Notes: generated by a model not told the origin, from the letters alone. 64,000 nt of DNA from Corynebacterium sp. J010B-136 (GCF_002967075.1 NZ_PUGE01000003.1:248001-312000), one strand, 5' to 3'; positions 44,031 through 53,108 are shown, counted from the first letter of the stretch. Made by a program: numbers and translations.

Positions 44031-44287
44031 GGGTAGCGTCAACGACGCTACCCGCTGTGTTTGATATCACCACTGCGGCGCACGAAAGTCGGGATGAATT
44101 ACTAAAGACAGTGGTGAGAATAAGTTCGTGCTGGCACGGTAGCGTGCCGTCAGCTTTCCCAAAGTACACCAAAGGAACTATTCTCAGCGGTGATACGACT
44201 AAATCCTTAGTACGCATTGAGTAAGCGTACTTTGTCTAACACGTGGGCTCACGACAGGAATTTCTTCCTGGAGCCAAGGAGTGAAAA
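44031..44287 (+). promoter_or_regulatory. Hairpin-rich upstream region of copC
   Basis: Five independent inverted repeats, plus one nested inside the third, fill the space between the tRNA terminator and copC: 44031-44040/44044-44053 (10 bp, 3-base loop); 44068-44075/44109-44116 (8 bp); 44116-44127/44175-44185 (11 bp with one bulge), enclosing 44133-44138/44143-44148; 44209-44215/44225-44231 (7 bp); and 44246-44250/44271-44275 continued by 44255-44260/44265-44270. The last abuts the AAGGAG of copC (44276-44281). GGTAGCGT occurs at 44032 and 44138. This could be a structured 5' leader or riboswitch-like element, or a set of operators. It matches no RNA family that I recognise. Confidence 0.55.
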
Positions 44288-44890
44288 ATGATTCAATCAT
44301 CGATCCATCTGGGACGGACCTTAACTGCCGGTGCACTTGTTGCGGGCCTGGGTTTGTCATCTGCCTTGTTGGCACCCGTTGCGTCGGCGCATGACACCGC
44401 AATTGGCGGTAGCATCACTGAAGGCGACGTACTGGATGAATTCCCAGAAGAGATCACGATTGAGTTCTCTGCAATTCCACGCGACGGATTCAATAACTTT
44501 GCAGTCACCGATCAAGCCACCGGCGAAGTACTATTTTCTGAAGAACCAGAAATTAACGAGCGCGAGCTGACCATCACTACGCCAGAGGATCAAGACCCAG
44601 GCAATGGCGACTACATGCTCGGATTCCAAATTACTTCCTCCGATGGGCATGCCACCCGCGGCGGTATCTCTTTCAGCGTTGAATCCGGTGAAGAAACCGC
44701 CAGTGCTTCAGAAACCGCCAACGGTGCGGCAGATGACTCTGAAGGGGCCGAAACTCCTGCGGAAGCAGCAGAAGAAGCCGAAGGCATGAGCACCTGGATG
44801 AAGTGGGCACTTGCCGGAGTCGGTGTGCTGGCTGTCATCGCAGTCCTAGCGGTGATGCTGGCTAAGCGCCGCGGATACGACGCAGAATAG
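44288..44890 (+). CDS. copC: CopC-domain exported copper-binding membrane-anchored protein
   Basis: Protein of 200 residues. A Sec signal peptide ends near residue 34 at VASA, so the mature protein would begin with histidine (HDTAIGG). In CopC proteins this N-terminal histidine forms the Cu(II) site together with the DGH motif, here SSDGHATRGG. The CopC/YobA beta-sandwich (ITIEFSAIPRDGF, ELTITTPEDQDPGNGDYMLGF) is followed by an acidic Ala/Glu linker and a C-terminal membrane helix with KRRGYDAE at the cytosolic end. It probably binds copper at the outer face of the membrane. AAGGAG lies seven bases before the ATG, directly after a hairpin. It is the first gene of a three-gene exported cassette. 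Confidence 0.9.
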   Translation: MIQSSIHLGRTLTAGALVAGLGLSSALLAPVASAHDTAIGGSITEGDVLDEFPEEITIEFSAIPRDGFNNFAVTDQATGEVLFSEEPEINERELTITTPEDQDPGNGDYMLGFQITSSDGHATRGGISFSVESGEETASASETANGAADDSEGAETPAEAAEEAEGMSTWMKWALAGVGVLAVIAVLAVMLAKRRGYDAE

Positions 44891-44964
44891 TTTTCTTTCA
44901 CAGAAGTTCGATTCATTTTTAACCTTTACGCCGCCTTAATGAAGGCGGAGAAAGTTTTATCGCA

Positions 44965-45597
44965 ATGTTAAAGCACCCTCGCATTTTCGTGTCCATCGTT
45001 GCTGCCTCAGCCTTGGTATTGGCAGGCTGTAGCAATTCTGAGCAGGACTCCACGCAAAATGATTCCGCGCCAGAAACCGCTGCGAATGCTCCTGCTGAAT
45101 CAGACGCTGATGACGCAGACGACAACGATGACGCGGACGATGCTGATGATGCCTTGGATTTTGAGGACGCAGTAGTGCGTGCGATGGCTGAAGATGCCGA
45201 TATGACGGCGATTTTTGGCACCCTGGTCAACGAATCTAATGAAGATATTGAGATCGTGGCCTTTAGCTCCAGCGTGGACGCTGGTATCAATGAGATCCAC
45301 GAAACCGTAGACGGTCAGATGCGGGAGATGGAAGAGCCACTAATTATCCCAGCCGGTGAATCCGTGGCCCTGGAACCAGGTGGGGCACACTTTATGCTCA
45401 TGGACGTCAAGGAACCAGTCATGGCTGGCGATGAAGTCACCCTGACAGTTGAGCTGGCTGATGGCTCGACCGAAGAATTTGATGACATCCCAGTGCGCAC
45501 CATTGGCGCCGGCGATGAAAACTACGGCGATCTAGGTCATGACCACGGTGATCATGCTGGTGAGGAACACGACGACCACGATGATAACGACGAATAG
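44965..45597 (+). CDS. PCu(A)C-type copper chaperone lipoprotein
   Basis: Lipoprotein of 210 residues with lipobox ALVLAGCS (Cys22) after a short signal peptide, a very acidic Asp/Ala linker (residues 45-70) and a DUF461/PCu(A)C-like beta domain. The copper-site residues fit the H-M-M-H-M pattern: IHETVDGQMREMEE and GGAHFMLMDV. The C-terminal tail is rich in His and Asp (HDHGDHAGEEHDDHDD) and could bind further metal. Such chaperones deliver Cu(I) to oxidases or other exported proteins. It lies between copC and the DyP peroxidase gene with gaps of 74 and 82 bases, so one transcript is likely. Confidence 0.85.
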   Translation: MLKHPRIFVSIVAASALVLAGCSNSEQDSTQNDSAPETAANAPAESDADDADDNDDADDADDALDFEDAVVRAMAEDADMTAIFGTLVNESNEDIEIVAFSSSVDAGINEIHETVDGQMREMEEPLIIPAGESVALEPGGAHFMLMDVKEPVMAGDEVTLTVELADGSTEEFDDIPVRTIGAGDENYGDLGHDHGDHAGEEHDDHDDNDE

Positions 45598-45679
45598 CAC
45601 GATCACTAATCTGTTCAGCTTTTAAGGTTTTGGTTTTGTGCCTTAAGTAGGCACAGTGTTCAAGAAGGTGAATATTTTC

Positions 45680-46996
45680 ATGGTTGAGCTCGACCGACGA
45701 GCACTTCTAATTCGCGGCGGCCTAGCCAGCGGTCTTGCTGCGACCGGCGCAATTATTGCGGGGTGCACTACACCCGAAGTAAAGAACGCAGCTGCAGCAA
45801 ATACCGCGTCCACTGAGCAGGCAGATATAGAGACTTTCCTCAAAGACGCGATGGTTCCGTTTGATGGCAAGCATCAAGCCGGCATCACCGCGAGCTCGCA
45901 CGCCGTGTTGAACCTTTTAGGTTTCAACCTCAAAGACACCGTGGGGAAGAAGGAATTCACCAATTTGATGCGGTTATGGACCGCAGACGCCAGGGCACTG
46001 TGTACATCGGAAACTCCGGTTGGCTCGCTTGAACCAGAGATGGCAGATACTCCCGCCAATCTCACGATTACTTGTGGGCTCGGGGAGCGGGTCTTTGACG
46101 TCATTGGTGCTTCAAAACTCAGGCCGAAGTGGCTGCGTGATGTTGAAGCATTTGACCGCGATAAGTTAGATCCTGCGTGGGGGCAAACCGATATCGTCTT
46201 GCAGATCTGCTGTGATGACCCGGTCACAGCAGGCCATGCCATGCGGCATATGATTCGCGCTGGCCAAGATTATGCGCAGGTGAAGTGGCTCCAGCAAGGC
46301 TATGGCCACGCCTACGGTGCCGGCGGTAAGGGCGATACTCCGCGCAATCACTTTGGCCAATTAGACGGCACCGTCAACCCGCGCAGTGACGAAGAAATGG
46401 ACCAGCAGGTGTGGATCGATGAAGGTCCGCAGTGGGCGCGCGGTGGAACCTCGATGGTGGTGCGCCGCATTCGCATGAATCTTGACACCTGGGAGAAGCT
46501 TGACCGGAAGTCACGCGAAAATTCCATTGGGCGCAAGCTTGATAACGGTGCGCCGTTAACTGGTGAAGAAGAATTCGATAAGCCGGATTTTGACGCGGTG
46601 GATAAATACGGTCTTCCCACCATCGACCGCAATTCGCACATTGCGCGTGCCCAAGCACCAGATGGCAAGCCGCAGGAGCGCATGCTGCGCCGTGCTTTTA
46701 ACTACGATATGCAACCGGACTACGCGCCGATCTCAGAAACCGGCTTCGTTAATGACGAGGAAGAGATCTCGGGTACCGACGTACAGTTATCGAATTCCGG
46801 ACTGGTCTTTATTTGTTTCCAGAAAGACATGACCAAGGTTTTTGAACCGATGCAAAGGCGCATGGATGAAGTGGATCTGCTTAATGAGTGGATCACACAT
46901 ATCGGTTCTGCCGTGTACTTTGTCCCACCGGGAGTGCAATCCGGCGGAACCACGGGGACCTTTTGGGCGGAAACCTTAATAGACGCGGTAGGATAA
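45680..46996 (+). CDS. DyP-type heme peroxidase, Tat-exported, probable lipoprotein
   Basis: Protein of 438 residues. The N-terminus ELDRRALLIRGGLASG carries twin arginines and ends in GAIIAGCT, which is also a lipobox, so Tat export and lipid anchoring are likely. The DyP core has the GxxDG motif NHFGQLDGTVNP with its catalytic aspartate, and the proximal histidine in SHIARAQAPDGKPQERMLRR, followed by QLSNSGLVFICFQKD. The family uses hydrogen peroxide to oxidise dyes, phenolics or porphyrins; EfeB homologues act in haem/iron handling. The frame opens at a GTG at 45656; the ATG at 45680 places the Tat motif properly and has AAGAAGG 11 bases upstream. Last gene of the copC cassette. Confidence 0.88.
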   Translation: MVELDRRALLIRGGLASGLAATGAIIAGCTTPEVKNAAAANTASTEQADIETFLKDAMVPFDGKHQAGITASSHAVLNLLGFNLKDTVGKKEFTNLMRLWTADARALCTSETPVGSLEPEMADTPANLTITCGLGERVFDVIGASKLRPKWLRDVEAFDRDKLDPAWGQTDIVLQICCDDPVTAGHAMRHMIRAGQDYAQVKWLQQGYGHAYGAGGKGDTPRNHFGQLDGTVNPRSDEEMDQQVWIDEGPQWARGGTSMVVRRIRMNLDTWEKLDRKSRENSIGRKLDNGAPLTGEEEFDKPDFDAVDKYGLPTIDRNSHIARAQAPDGKPQERMLRRAFNYDMQPDYAPISETGFVNDEEEISGTDVQLSNSGLVFICFQKDMTKVFEPMQRRMDEVDLLNEWITHIGSAVYFVPPGVQSGGTTGTFWAETLIDAVG

Positions 46997-47068
46997 CCGG
47001 GTTAGAACTTGTACATCAGGGTGGCGGCCAGGTAAGCCGTTTTTCCCATTAGCGCAAAGGAGCGCAGC

Positions 47069-49144
47069 ATGTCAGAAGCAATCGCCGCAACTACGGTCAA
47101 TTATGAGCCGTTTACCTGCCCTGCAGGCACAGCAGTCGGTACTGCGATGAGGGAGCTGGGTCTGCCCAATAAAGGACCTGAGGCGGTTGTCGTCGTTCGT
47201 GATGCAGAAGGTCAACTGAAAGATCTCGCTCACGTCCCTGCTGAAGATGGCGTATTCACCCCCGTCGCAGCTTCTGAAGAAGACGGCCGCGCTGTTATTC
47301 GCCACTCGTGCGCGCACGTTTTGGCACAGGCTGTCCAAGCTGAATTTCCGGGCACCAAGTTGGGCATTGGCCCGGCAATTGAAAATGGCTTTTACTACGA
47401 TTTTCAGACTGAGGAACCATTTACTCCAGAAGATCTGAAGACCATCGAGAAGCGGATGAAGAAGATCATCAAAACTGGCCAGCGCTTTGAGCGTGGCGTG
47501 TTTGCTTCCAATGAAGAAGCCGCAGAAGCCTTGCGTGATGAGCCATTCAAGCTGGAACTCATCGAGGATAAGGGCAATGTTGACCCGAATTCCGATGAAG
47601 CAACTGAAGTCGGCGCCGGCGAGCTGACCTACTATGACAACGTCAATCCACGCACCAATGAGGTGGAGTGGTCTGACTTGTGCCGTGGTCCGCACCTTCC
47701 GACCACCAAGTACATTCCTGCCTTTACCTTGACGCGCTCTTCTGCTGCCTACTGGCGCGGTGACCAGGATAATGCTGGTCTGCAGCGCATTTACGGCACC
47801 GCTTGGGAATCCAAGGAATCCCTTGAGGCTTACCAGCACATGATGGAAGAGGCTGAAAAGCGTGACCACCGCCGTCTGGGCGCAGAGCTAGACCTCTTTA
47901 GCTTTCCCGATGACTTGGGATCTGGTCTGCCAGTATTCCACCCAAACGGCGGCATCGTTCGCACGGAAATGGAAGAGCATTCACGCCGTCGCCACATTGA
48001 GGCCGGCTACTCTTTCGTCAACACTCCGCACATCACCAAGCAGGACCTCTTTGAGCGTTCCGGTCACCTTGGTTTCTACAAAGACGGCATGTTCCCACCA
48101 ATGCACGTCGATGCTGAATATGACGAAGAGGGCAATGAGACCAAGCCTGGGCAGGACTACTACCTCAAGCCCATGAACTGTCCGATGCACAACCTCATCT
48201 TCGATACCCGTGGTCGTTCTTACCGTGAGCTTCCGCTGCGTATTTTTGAGTTCGGCACCGTGTACCGCTATGAAAAGTCCGGGGTTATCCACGGTCTGAC
48301 CCGTGCGCGTGGCTTTACTCAAGATGATGCGCATATCTACTGCACCGATGATCAGTTGGAAGATGAGCTGACGTCAGTTCTGGACTTCGTTATTTCCTTG
48401 CTCAAGGACTACGGTCTGGATGATTTCTACCTCGAGCTGTCTACCCGCGACCCAAAGAAGTCCGTGGGCTCTGATGAAATCTGGGAGCGTTCAACGGAAA
48501 TCCTTGCACGCGTTGCTGAGAAGTCTGGTCTGGAGCTAGTTCCAGACCCAGAAGGCGCTGCCTTCTACGGCCCTAAGATCTCTGTTCAGGCACGTGACGC
48601 GATTGGCCGTACCTGGCAGATGTCTACCGTGCAGTTGGACTTCAACATGCCAGAGCGCTTTAACCTGGAGTACACCGCTTCTGATGGTTCCAAGAAGCAG
48701 CCAATTATGATCCACCGCGCGCTCTTTGGCTCTATTGAGCGCTTCTTCGGCGTGCTGCTGGAGCACTACGCTGGCGCTTTCCCAGCATGGTTGGCGCCAC
48801 ACCAGGTCGTAGGTATTCCAGTGTCTGAGGACAACGTCGAGCACCTCAACCAGGTTATTGCGAAACTGCGCAAGAAGGGCATTCGCGCTGAGGTCGACAC
48901 CTCGGATGACCGCATGCAGAAAAAGATTCGCAACCACACCACGGGCAAGGTGCCGTTCATGTTGCTCGCTGGCGCACGTGATGCTGAAGCGGATGCAGTA
49001 TCCTTCCGCTTCCTCGATGGTTCCCAAGCCAACGGCATCCAGGTTGATGAAGCAGTCGAGCTCATTGCCAACTGGATTGCAGAGCGTGAGAACACCCAGC
49101 CGAATCAAGAAAACATCGAGGCTCGTCGCAGTCAAGATGCCTAA
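47069..49144 (+). CDS. thrS: Threonyl-tRNA synthetase
   Basis: Class II synthetase of 691 residues. An N-terminal TGS domain (to about residue 65) is followed by the editing domain with [17 protein letters not shown] (HxxxH zinc site) and [11 protein letters not shown]. The catalytic core has [13 protein letters not shown] (motif 2 region), [18 protein letters not shown] and the zinc-binding [10 protein letters not shown], and the C-terminal anticodon domain ends the protein. The ATG has AAAGGAG seven bases upstream. Only 72 bases separate it from the peroxidase gene, too short for a T-box leader. Confidence 0.97.
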   Translation: MSEAIAATTVNYEPFTCPAGTAVGTAMRELGLPNKGPEAVVVVRDAEGQLKDLAHVPAEDGVFTPVAASEEDGRAVIRHSCAHVLAQAVQAEFPGTKLGIGPAIENGFYYDFQTEEPFTPEDLKTIEKRMKKIIKTGQRFERGVFASNEEAAEALRDEPFKLELIEDKGNVDPNSDEATEVGAGELTYYDNVNPRTNEVEWSDLCRGPHLPTTKYIPAFTLTRSSAAYWRGDQDNAGLQRIYGTAWESKESLEAYQHMMEEAEKRDHRRLGAELDLFSFPDDLGSGLPVFHPNGGIVRTEMEEHSRRRHIEAGYSFVNTPHITKQDLFERSGHLGFYKDGMFPPMHVDAEYDEEGNETKPGQDYYLKPMNCPMHNLIFDTRGRSYRELPLRIFEFGTVYRYEKSGVIHGLTRARGFTQDDAHIYCTDDQLEDELTSVLDFVISLLKDYGLDDFYLELSTRDPKKSVGSDEIWERSTEILARVAEKSGLELVPDPEGAAFYGPKISVQARDAIGRTWQMSTVQLDFNMPERFNLEYTASDGSKKQPIMIHRALFGSIERFFGVLLEHYAGAFPAWLAPHQVVGIPVSEDNVEHLNQVIAKLRKKGIRAEVDTSDDRMQKKIRNHTTGKVPFMLLAGARDAEADAVSFRFLDGSQANGIQVDEAVELIANWIAERENTQPNQENIEARRSQDA

Positions 49145-49191
49145 GCTAGCGGTTTAGGTACTTTACCCACCCCAGATAACCTTGCACAGAC

Positions 49192-49213
49192 CTCGCCGCA
49201 TGTTAGCGGCGAG
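49192..49213 (+). repeat. Inverted repeat upstream of the HIT gene
   Basis: CTCGCCGC at 49192-49199 pairs with GCGGCGAG at 49206-49213 around a 6-base loop, just before the GAAAGGA of the next gene. No U-tract follows, so it is a leader hairpin or operator and probably not a terminator. Confidence 0.45.
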
Positions 49214-49235
49214 AAGAAAGGACACGTTTGCCGTC

Positions 49236-49847
49236 ATGGCTAATTCTTCCAAATCCTATGAACACACAGGACAAGAGGAAGTTGACGTGTATGTGGACTC
49301 TGGGGTGGGACAGCCAGACCGTTTAGAGCGGATTTGGGCGCCTTTTCGTATGGCGTATATCAAAAAGCGAACTCAAGACCCGTTTGTAGAAGCGCCAAAG
49401 AAAACAGATGAAGACGCATTAATCATTGCGCGCGGCGAAGAGGTCTATGCACTTTTAAATCTCTTTCCCTATAACGCAGGCCATCTCATGGTGGTGCCTT
49501 ATCGCAAGGTTGCTAACTTCGAGGACCTTACTGACTCCGAAACCATGGAGCTTATGGCTTTTGTGAAAAAGTCGATCCGAGTGCTCAAGAAGATTTCGAA
49601 TCCAGAAGGAATTAACGTCGGTTTTAACTTAGGTAAAGCCTCTGGCGGGTCGGTGGGAGACCATCTTCACATGCATGTCGTGCCGCGCTGGTCTGGGGAC
49701 AGCAACTTTATGACTATCCTTGATGGCACGAAGGTCTTGCCGCAATTGTTGAAAGAAACACGGGAAGCCCTTGCCCAAGGCTGGCAGGAAATTGAGTTGG
49801 AGGATAGCCAAATGGAGGCTTCAAGAATGGAGAACCCCAGTGCTTAG
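49236..49847 (+). CDS. HIT-domain nucleotide hydrolase/phosphorylase
   Basis: Protein of 203 residues with the histidine triad HLHMHVVPRW near residue 146 and the upstream NLFPYNAGHLMVVPYRKV. It resembles actinobacterial Ap4A phosphorylase (M. tuberculosis Rv2613c), which lies in the same place between thrS and pgsA. Expected substrate: diadenosine tetraphosphate. The frame opens at 49182, but the ATG at 49236 is preferred because the extra residues are basic and non-conserved in type; GAAAGGA lies about 14 bases upstream. Its end overlaps pgsA by eight bases. Confidence 0.88.
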   Translation: MANSSKSYEHTGQEEVDVYVDSGVGQPDRLERIWAPFRMAYIKKRTQDPFVEAPKKTDEDALIIARGEEVYALLNLFPYNAGHLMVVPYRKVANFEDLTDSETMELMAFVKKSIRVLKKISNPEGINVGFNLGKASGGSVGDHLHMHVVPRWSGDSNFMTILDGTKVLPQLLKETREALAQGWQEIELEDSQMEASRMENPSA

Positions 49848-50478
49848 CGTGCACGGGCGCAAGCCCGCAGCAGTGGTTGTCGAACCAGTCGCCCGCGGAT
49901 TCCTCAAAGTAGGACTAACGCCTAATGCAGTAACACTCATCGGCACCTTTGTCACCATCGCTATTACCGTGACGCTCATTCCGAGTGGCCATCTTTTTGC
50001 CGCGGCAGTATTTTCCGGAATCTTCGCGGCCTTCGACATGGTCGATGGCACTATGGCGCGTTTAAGCGGTGGGGCTACAAAATTTGGTGCAACGCTTGAT
50101 GCTAGTTGTGACCGGATTACCGACGGTGCTCTTTTTGCTGCCATCATCTGGTACCTCATCTACTTTGACAATGCGCATCCCGCAACCATCTTTGCAGCAC
50201 TTGTGGTCTTGGTGACCTCCCAGGTCATCTCCTATGTCAAAGCCCGCGGTGAAGCATCAGGCTTTTCGATGATCGGTGGGCTCATCGAGCGTCCTGAGCG
50301 CTTGATTTTAGGATTGGTTGGTATTGGCCTCGAAGGGCTTGGCGTTCCTTATATTCTTCCGGTGTGCTTGTGGTTGTTGGCTATCGGTTCGATTTTTACC
50401 GTTTATCAGCGGTTGATGCAGGCGTATAAGCAAGATAGGCGGGAAAACCCTAAAGCGCCAGGGGCCAAAACAGCTTAA
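49840..50478 (+). CDS. pgsA: Phosphatidylinositol phosphate synthase, CDP-alcohol phosphatidyltransferase family
   Basis: Membrane enzyme of 212 residues with about six helices. The CDP-alcohol phosphotransferase signature is complete: DMVDGTMARLSGGATKFGAT followed by LDASCDR, giving D-x2-D-G-x2-A-R-x8-G-x3-D-x3-D. In corynebacteria and mycobacteria it makes phosphatidylinositol phosphate from CDP-diacylglycerol and inositol 1-phosphate. The start is the GTG at 49840, seven bases after GGAG and overlapping the HIT gene; the ATG far upstream at 49771 lies inside that gene and is rejected. First lipid gene of the PIM operon. Confidence 0.92.
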   Translation: MLSVHGRKPAAVVVEPVARGFLKVGLTPNAVTLIGTFVTIAITVTLIPSGHLFAAAVFSGIFAAFDMVDGTMARLSGGATKFGATLDASCDRITDGALFAAIIWYLIYFDNAHPATIFAALVVLVTSQVISYVKARGEASGFSMIGGLIERPERLILGLVGIGLEGLGVPYILPVCLWLLAIGSIFTVYQRLMQAYKQDRRENPKAPGAKTA

Positions 50479-50486
50479 GGGGCTAG

Positions 50487-51476
50487 ATGAGAATTAAGGA
50501 CGATATTTCTGCCGCCGGCTATTTTGCGGGGTGGAGCCTGGTCAAGCACCTGCCTGTGCCACTAGCCAAATGGCTCTTTAACAAGGTGGCAGATAAGGTC
50601 TCGCACGATGGCGCAGGGATGGAACAGCTACGCCGCAATTTGATGCGCGTAGTGGGGCCGGAAAACGTCACCCGTGAACTAGTGCGGGATTCCATGCGTT
50701 CTTATATGCGCTATTGGATGGAAGCATTTCGCTTGCAGTCCTTATCGCAGGATGCAGATTTGCATCGTCAGCTGCTGGCAGGGCTTGAAGGCAAAGAGCT
50801 TCTCGATGCCTCCTTGAATTCGCCTAAGGGCACCATTCTGGCGCTGACCCACAGTGGCAACTGGGACATGGCTGGCGTATTTTTGGTCGGCTATAACGGT
50901 CCTTTTACCACCGTTGCAGAACGTGTCCAGCCGGAAAGCTTGTTTAAGGCTTTCGTGGATTACCGGCAGGCGCTTGGTTTTAAGGTCATAGCTCTTACCG
51001 GTGGTGAGCAGCCGCCTTATGAGCAGCTGAAGCAAGCTTTAGAATCAGGGGAAGTGGTGTGTCTGCTTTCCGAGCGTGATTTAACGCGGCATGGCGTGGA
51101 GGTAGATTTCTTCGGCGAGCCGTGCAATATGGCCACTGGCCCTGCACGTTTAGCGCAGGAGACCGGTGCTCATCTGCACGCAGTCCATTGCTTTTTCCAC
51201 GACGACAACGACGATGAGTCTGGTGCATCAGTTGCAGGTGGCAGCCCGCGGTGGGGTATGACGGTCTCGGAACCGGTTGAGGTCGACGACATCAAGACAA
51301 CAACGCAAAGCCTTGCTCGGCACTTCGAAAAATTCCTCCGCCGCCGGCCTCAAGATTGGCACATGCTGCAACCGCAGTGGAATGTCGATATTGAACAACG
51401 CCGGCTCAAGCGCGCGGAGCGCGAGAGCTATGAGCAAAAGCAAGCTGCGCAGCAGAAGAAAAAGGGGAGGAAATAG
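50487..51476 (+). CDS. Phosphatidylinositol mannoside acyltransferase (PatA-like)
   Basis: Protein of 329 residues of the LpxL/HtrB acyltransferase family. The HX4D catalytic motif is THSGNWDMAGVF near residue 122, with SERDL near residue 195 and the conserved FFGEPCNMATGPARLA. M. tuberculosis Rv2611c (PatA), in the same position, transfers palmitoyl to the mannose of PIM2, so the same role is inferred. The C-terminus is strongly basic (Lys/Gln-rich). It starts eight bases after pgsA and ends three bases before pimA; the three genes form one operon for phosphatidylinositol mannosides. Confidence 0.9.
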   Translation: MRIKDDISAAGYFAGWSLVKHLPVPLAKWLFNKVADKVSHDGAGMEQLRRNLMRVVGPENVTRELVRDSMRSYMRYWMEAFRLQSLSQDADLHRQLLAGLEGKELLDASLNSPKGTILALTHSGNWDMAGVFLVGYNGPFTTVAERVQPESLFKAFVDYRQALGFKVIALTGGEQPPYEQLKQALESGEVVCLLSERDLTRHGVEVDFFGEPCNMATGPARLAQETGAHLHAVHCFFHDDNDDESGASVAGGSPRWGMTVSEPVEVDDIKTTTQSLARHFEKFLRRRPQDWHMLQPQWNVDIEQRRLKRAERESYEQKQAAQQKKKGRK

Positions 51477-51479
51477 CAG

Positions 51480-52598
51480 GTGCGAATTGGTTTAGTGTGC
51501 CCGTATTCCTTCGACGAACCAGGCGGAGTTCAAGCGCATATGCTTGACCTTGCCACGGTTTTTATTGACCAGGGCCATTTTGTACAGGTTCTGGGTCCGG
51601 CTTCAGCAGAGACCGATGTCCCGGACTTTGTGGTCAAAGGTGGCGGTTCCATCCCGATTTCTTATAACGGGTCTGTCGCGCGGCTTTCTATCGGACCGCA
51701 GGTTACTCGCCGCGTTAAAGAATTTATTCGTGATGGTGACTTTGATGTCTTGCATATTCACGAGCCAAATTCCCCGAGCTACTCCATGCGGGCTCTGAGC
51801 ATCGCCGAGGGGCCCATTGTTGCAACGTATCATGCTTCTGCGGCGAGCTCACGGCTTTTGCAGTTGGCGCGTCCGGTCCTCAGCCCGATGTTGGAAAAAA
51901 TTCGCGGGGGCATTGCTGTCTCGGAGATGGCGCGGCGTTGGCAAGTGGAACAACTGGGCGGCGACCCGATTTTGATTCCTAATGGCGTGGATACCTCAGT
52001 GTATGCAGCGGCGCGCCAACACAGCAACGCTGCGTCTAACAACGCGGACGACGCGACTGAAGGACCCCTGGAGATTGTCTTTTTGGGCCGCCTTGATGAA
52101 TCACGTAAGGGGCTTGATGTTCTCTTGGATGCGCTTGAGCACATCGATCGTCCCATCCGCGTAACCGTGATGGGTGGAGGCCATGCTCGATCGCGTCCTG
52201 GCGTGGATTTTGTCGGGCGAGTCTCCGATCTAGACAAAGCTCGGATTCTGGGCCGCGCGGATATCTACGTGGCGCCGAATCGTGGTGGCGAATCCTTTGG
52301 CATTGTCTTAGTTGAGGCGATGGCCGCGGGGTGCGCTGTAGTTGCCAGTGATTTAGAGGCGTTTGCGGCGGTGTGCAACGTGGAAGCTGAACAGCCTGCC
52401 GGCTTGCTGTTTAAAAATGGCGATGCCCGCGACTTGGCTGCAAAGATCACGCGGCTTATCGATGATGAGCACGAACGCCGTGCCCTGATCTCCGCAGGTA
52501 TCCAACGTGCCGAGCAATATGACTGGGACCATGTAGCAGCCGCGGTGATGCAGGTTTATGAAACTGTCCAAGACGGAACTAAAGTTCGGGTCGGCTAA
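51480..52598 (+). CDS. pimA: Phosphatidyl-myo-inositol mannosyltransferase PimA
   Basis: GT4-family glycosyltransferase of 372 residues. PGGVQAHMLDLA gives the N-terminal glycine loop, HIHEPNSPS and ATYHASAASS the acceptor side, and GGESFGIVLVEAMAAGCAVV the GDP-mannose-binding E-x7-E motif. It adds the first mannose to phosphatidylinositol at the inner face of the membrane. It starts with GTG preceded by GGGGAGGA from the end of the acyltransferase gene. A residue stretch near 180-190 (AARQHSNAASNNADDATE) is longer than I expect for the family and probably a surface loop. Confidence 0.94.
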   Translation: MRIGLVCPYSFDEPGGVQAHMLDLATVFIDQGHFVQVLGPASAETDVPDFVVKGGGSIPISYNGSVARLSIGPQVTRRVKEFIRDGDFDVLHIHEPNSPSYSMRALSIAEGPIVATYHASAASSRLLQLARPVLSPMLEKIRGGIAVSEMARRWQVEQLGGDPILIPNGVDTSVYAAARQHSNAASNNADDATEGPLEIVFLGRLDESRKGLDVLLDALEHIDRPIRVTVMGGGHARSRPGVDFVGRVSDLDKARILGRADIYVAPNRGGESFGIVLVEAMAAGCAVVASDLEAFAAVCNVEAEQPAGLLFKNGDARDLAAKITRLIDDEHERRALISAGIQRAEQYDWDHVAAAVMQVYETVQDGTKVRVG

Positions 52599-52613
52599 GG
52601 AGCAGCGCTTTTC

Positions 52614-53108
52614 ATGAATACGATTGTGCTCATCGTCATCACGGTGATCATCACAGTTATTGCGCTGTGGGCATATTTCACCGCACAGCGGCTTAATACC
52701 TTGCACATCCGCACAGATGCTGCCTTGGCCCAGCTGCAAGCGATGCTGGACCGACGCGCAGCCGTTATCGGCGTGTTGGTTCCGGCTCTCGCGCCGATTG
52801 CCCTGCAAGCAGAAGGTGTTGCGCTCCGCCACGGGAAATTTGATGAGCGCTCACAACGTGAACGTGAGCTGAATGTGGAAATCCACAAGTTCTTCGACGC
52901 TGATGAGCAATTAGCTGCCAGCGTATCGGCGAATCCGCAATTGGTGGATGCGGAAACACGCGTTCAATTAGCGCACCGTTTTTATAATGAAGCAGTATCC
53001 GATACTCGGGCTTTACGTTTGCGCCCAACAGTACGTGTGCTGCGTCTGGGAGGCACGGCTCCGCTGCCAGAATTTTTTGAATACTCTTTTAGTCTCGAGC
53101 GTCCATAG
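52614..53108 (+). CDS. LemA-like single-pass membrane protein
   Basis: Protein of 164 residues with an N-terminal membrane helix (TIVLIVITVIITVIALWAYF) and a helical extracytoplasmic or cytosolic domain. RLNTLHIRTDAALAQLQAML with DRRAAVIGVLVPAL and RFYNEAVSDTRAL recall the LemA family, but it is short and the match is loose. The function is unknown; in mycobacteria a membrane protein (Rv2609c) also follows pimA. It starts 15 bases after pimA and should be the last gene of the PIM operon. Its last 20 bases overlap the 3' end of the convergent glycosyltransferase gene. Confidence 0.7.
   Translation: MNTIVLIVITVIITVIALWAYFTAQRLNTLHIRTDAALAQLQAMLDRRAAVIGVLVPALAPIALQAEGVALRHGKFDERSQRERELNVEIHKFFDADEQLAASVSANPQLVDAETRVQLAHRFYNEAVSDTRALRLRPTVRVLRLGGTAPLPEFFEYSFSLERP

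Noticed and set aside
46997..47068. Possible T-box leader for thrS
   Set aside because: The gap is only 72 bases and holds no T-box sequence or antiterminator; it contains little more than the ribosome binding site.
49771..49839. Upstream ATG for pgsA inside the HIT gene
   Set aside because: It would overlap the HIT gene by 77 bases and add a non-family sequence; the GTG at 49840 has a proper ribosome binding site.
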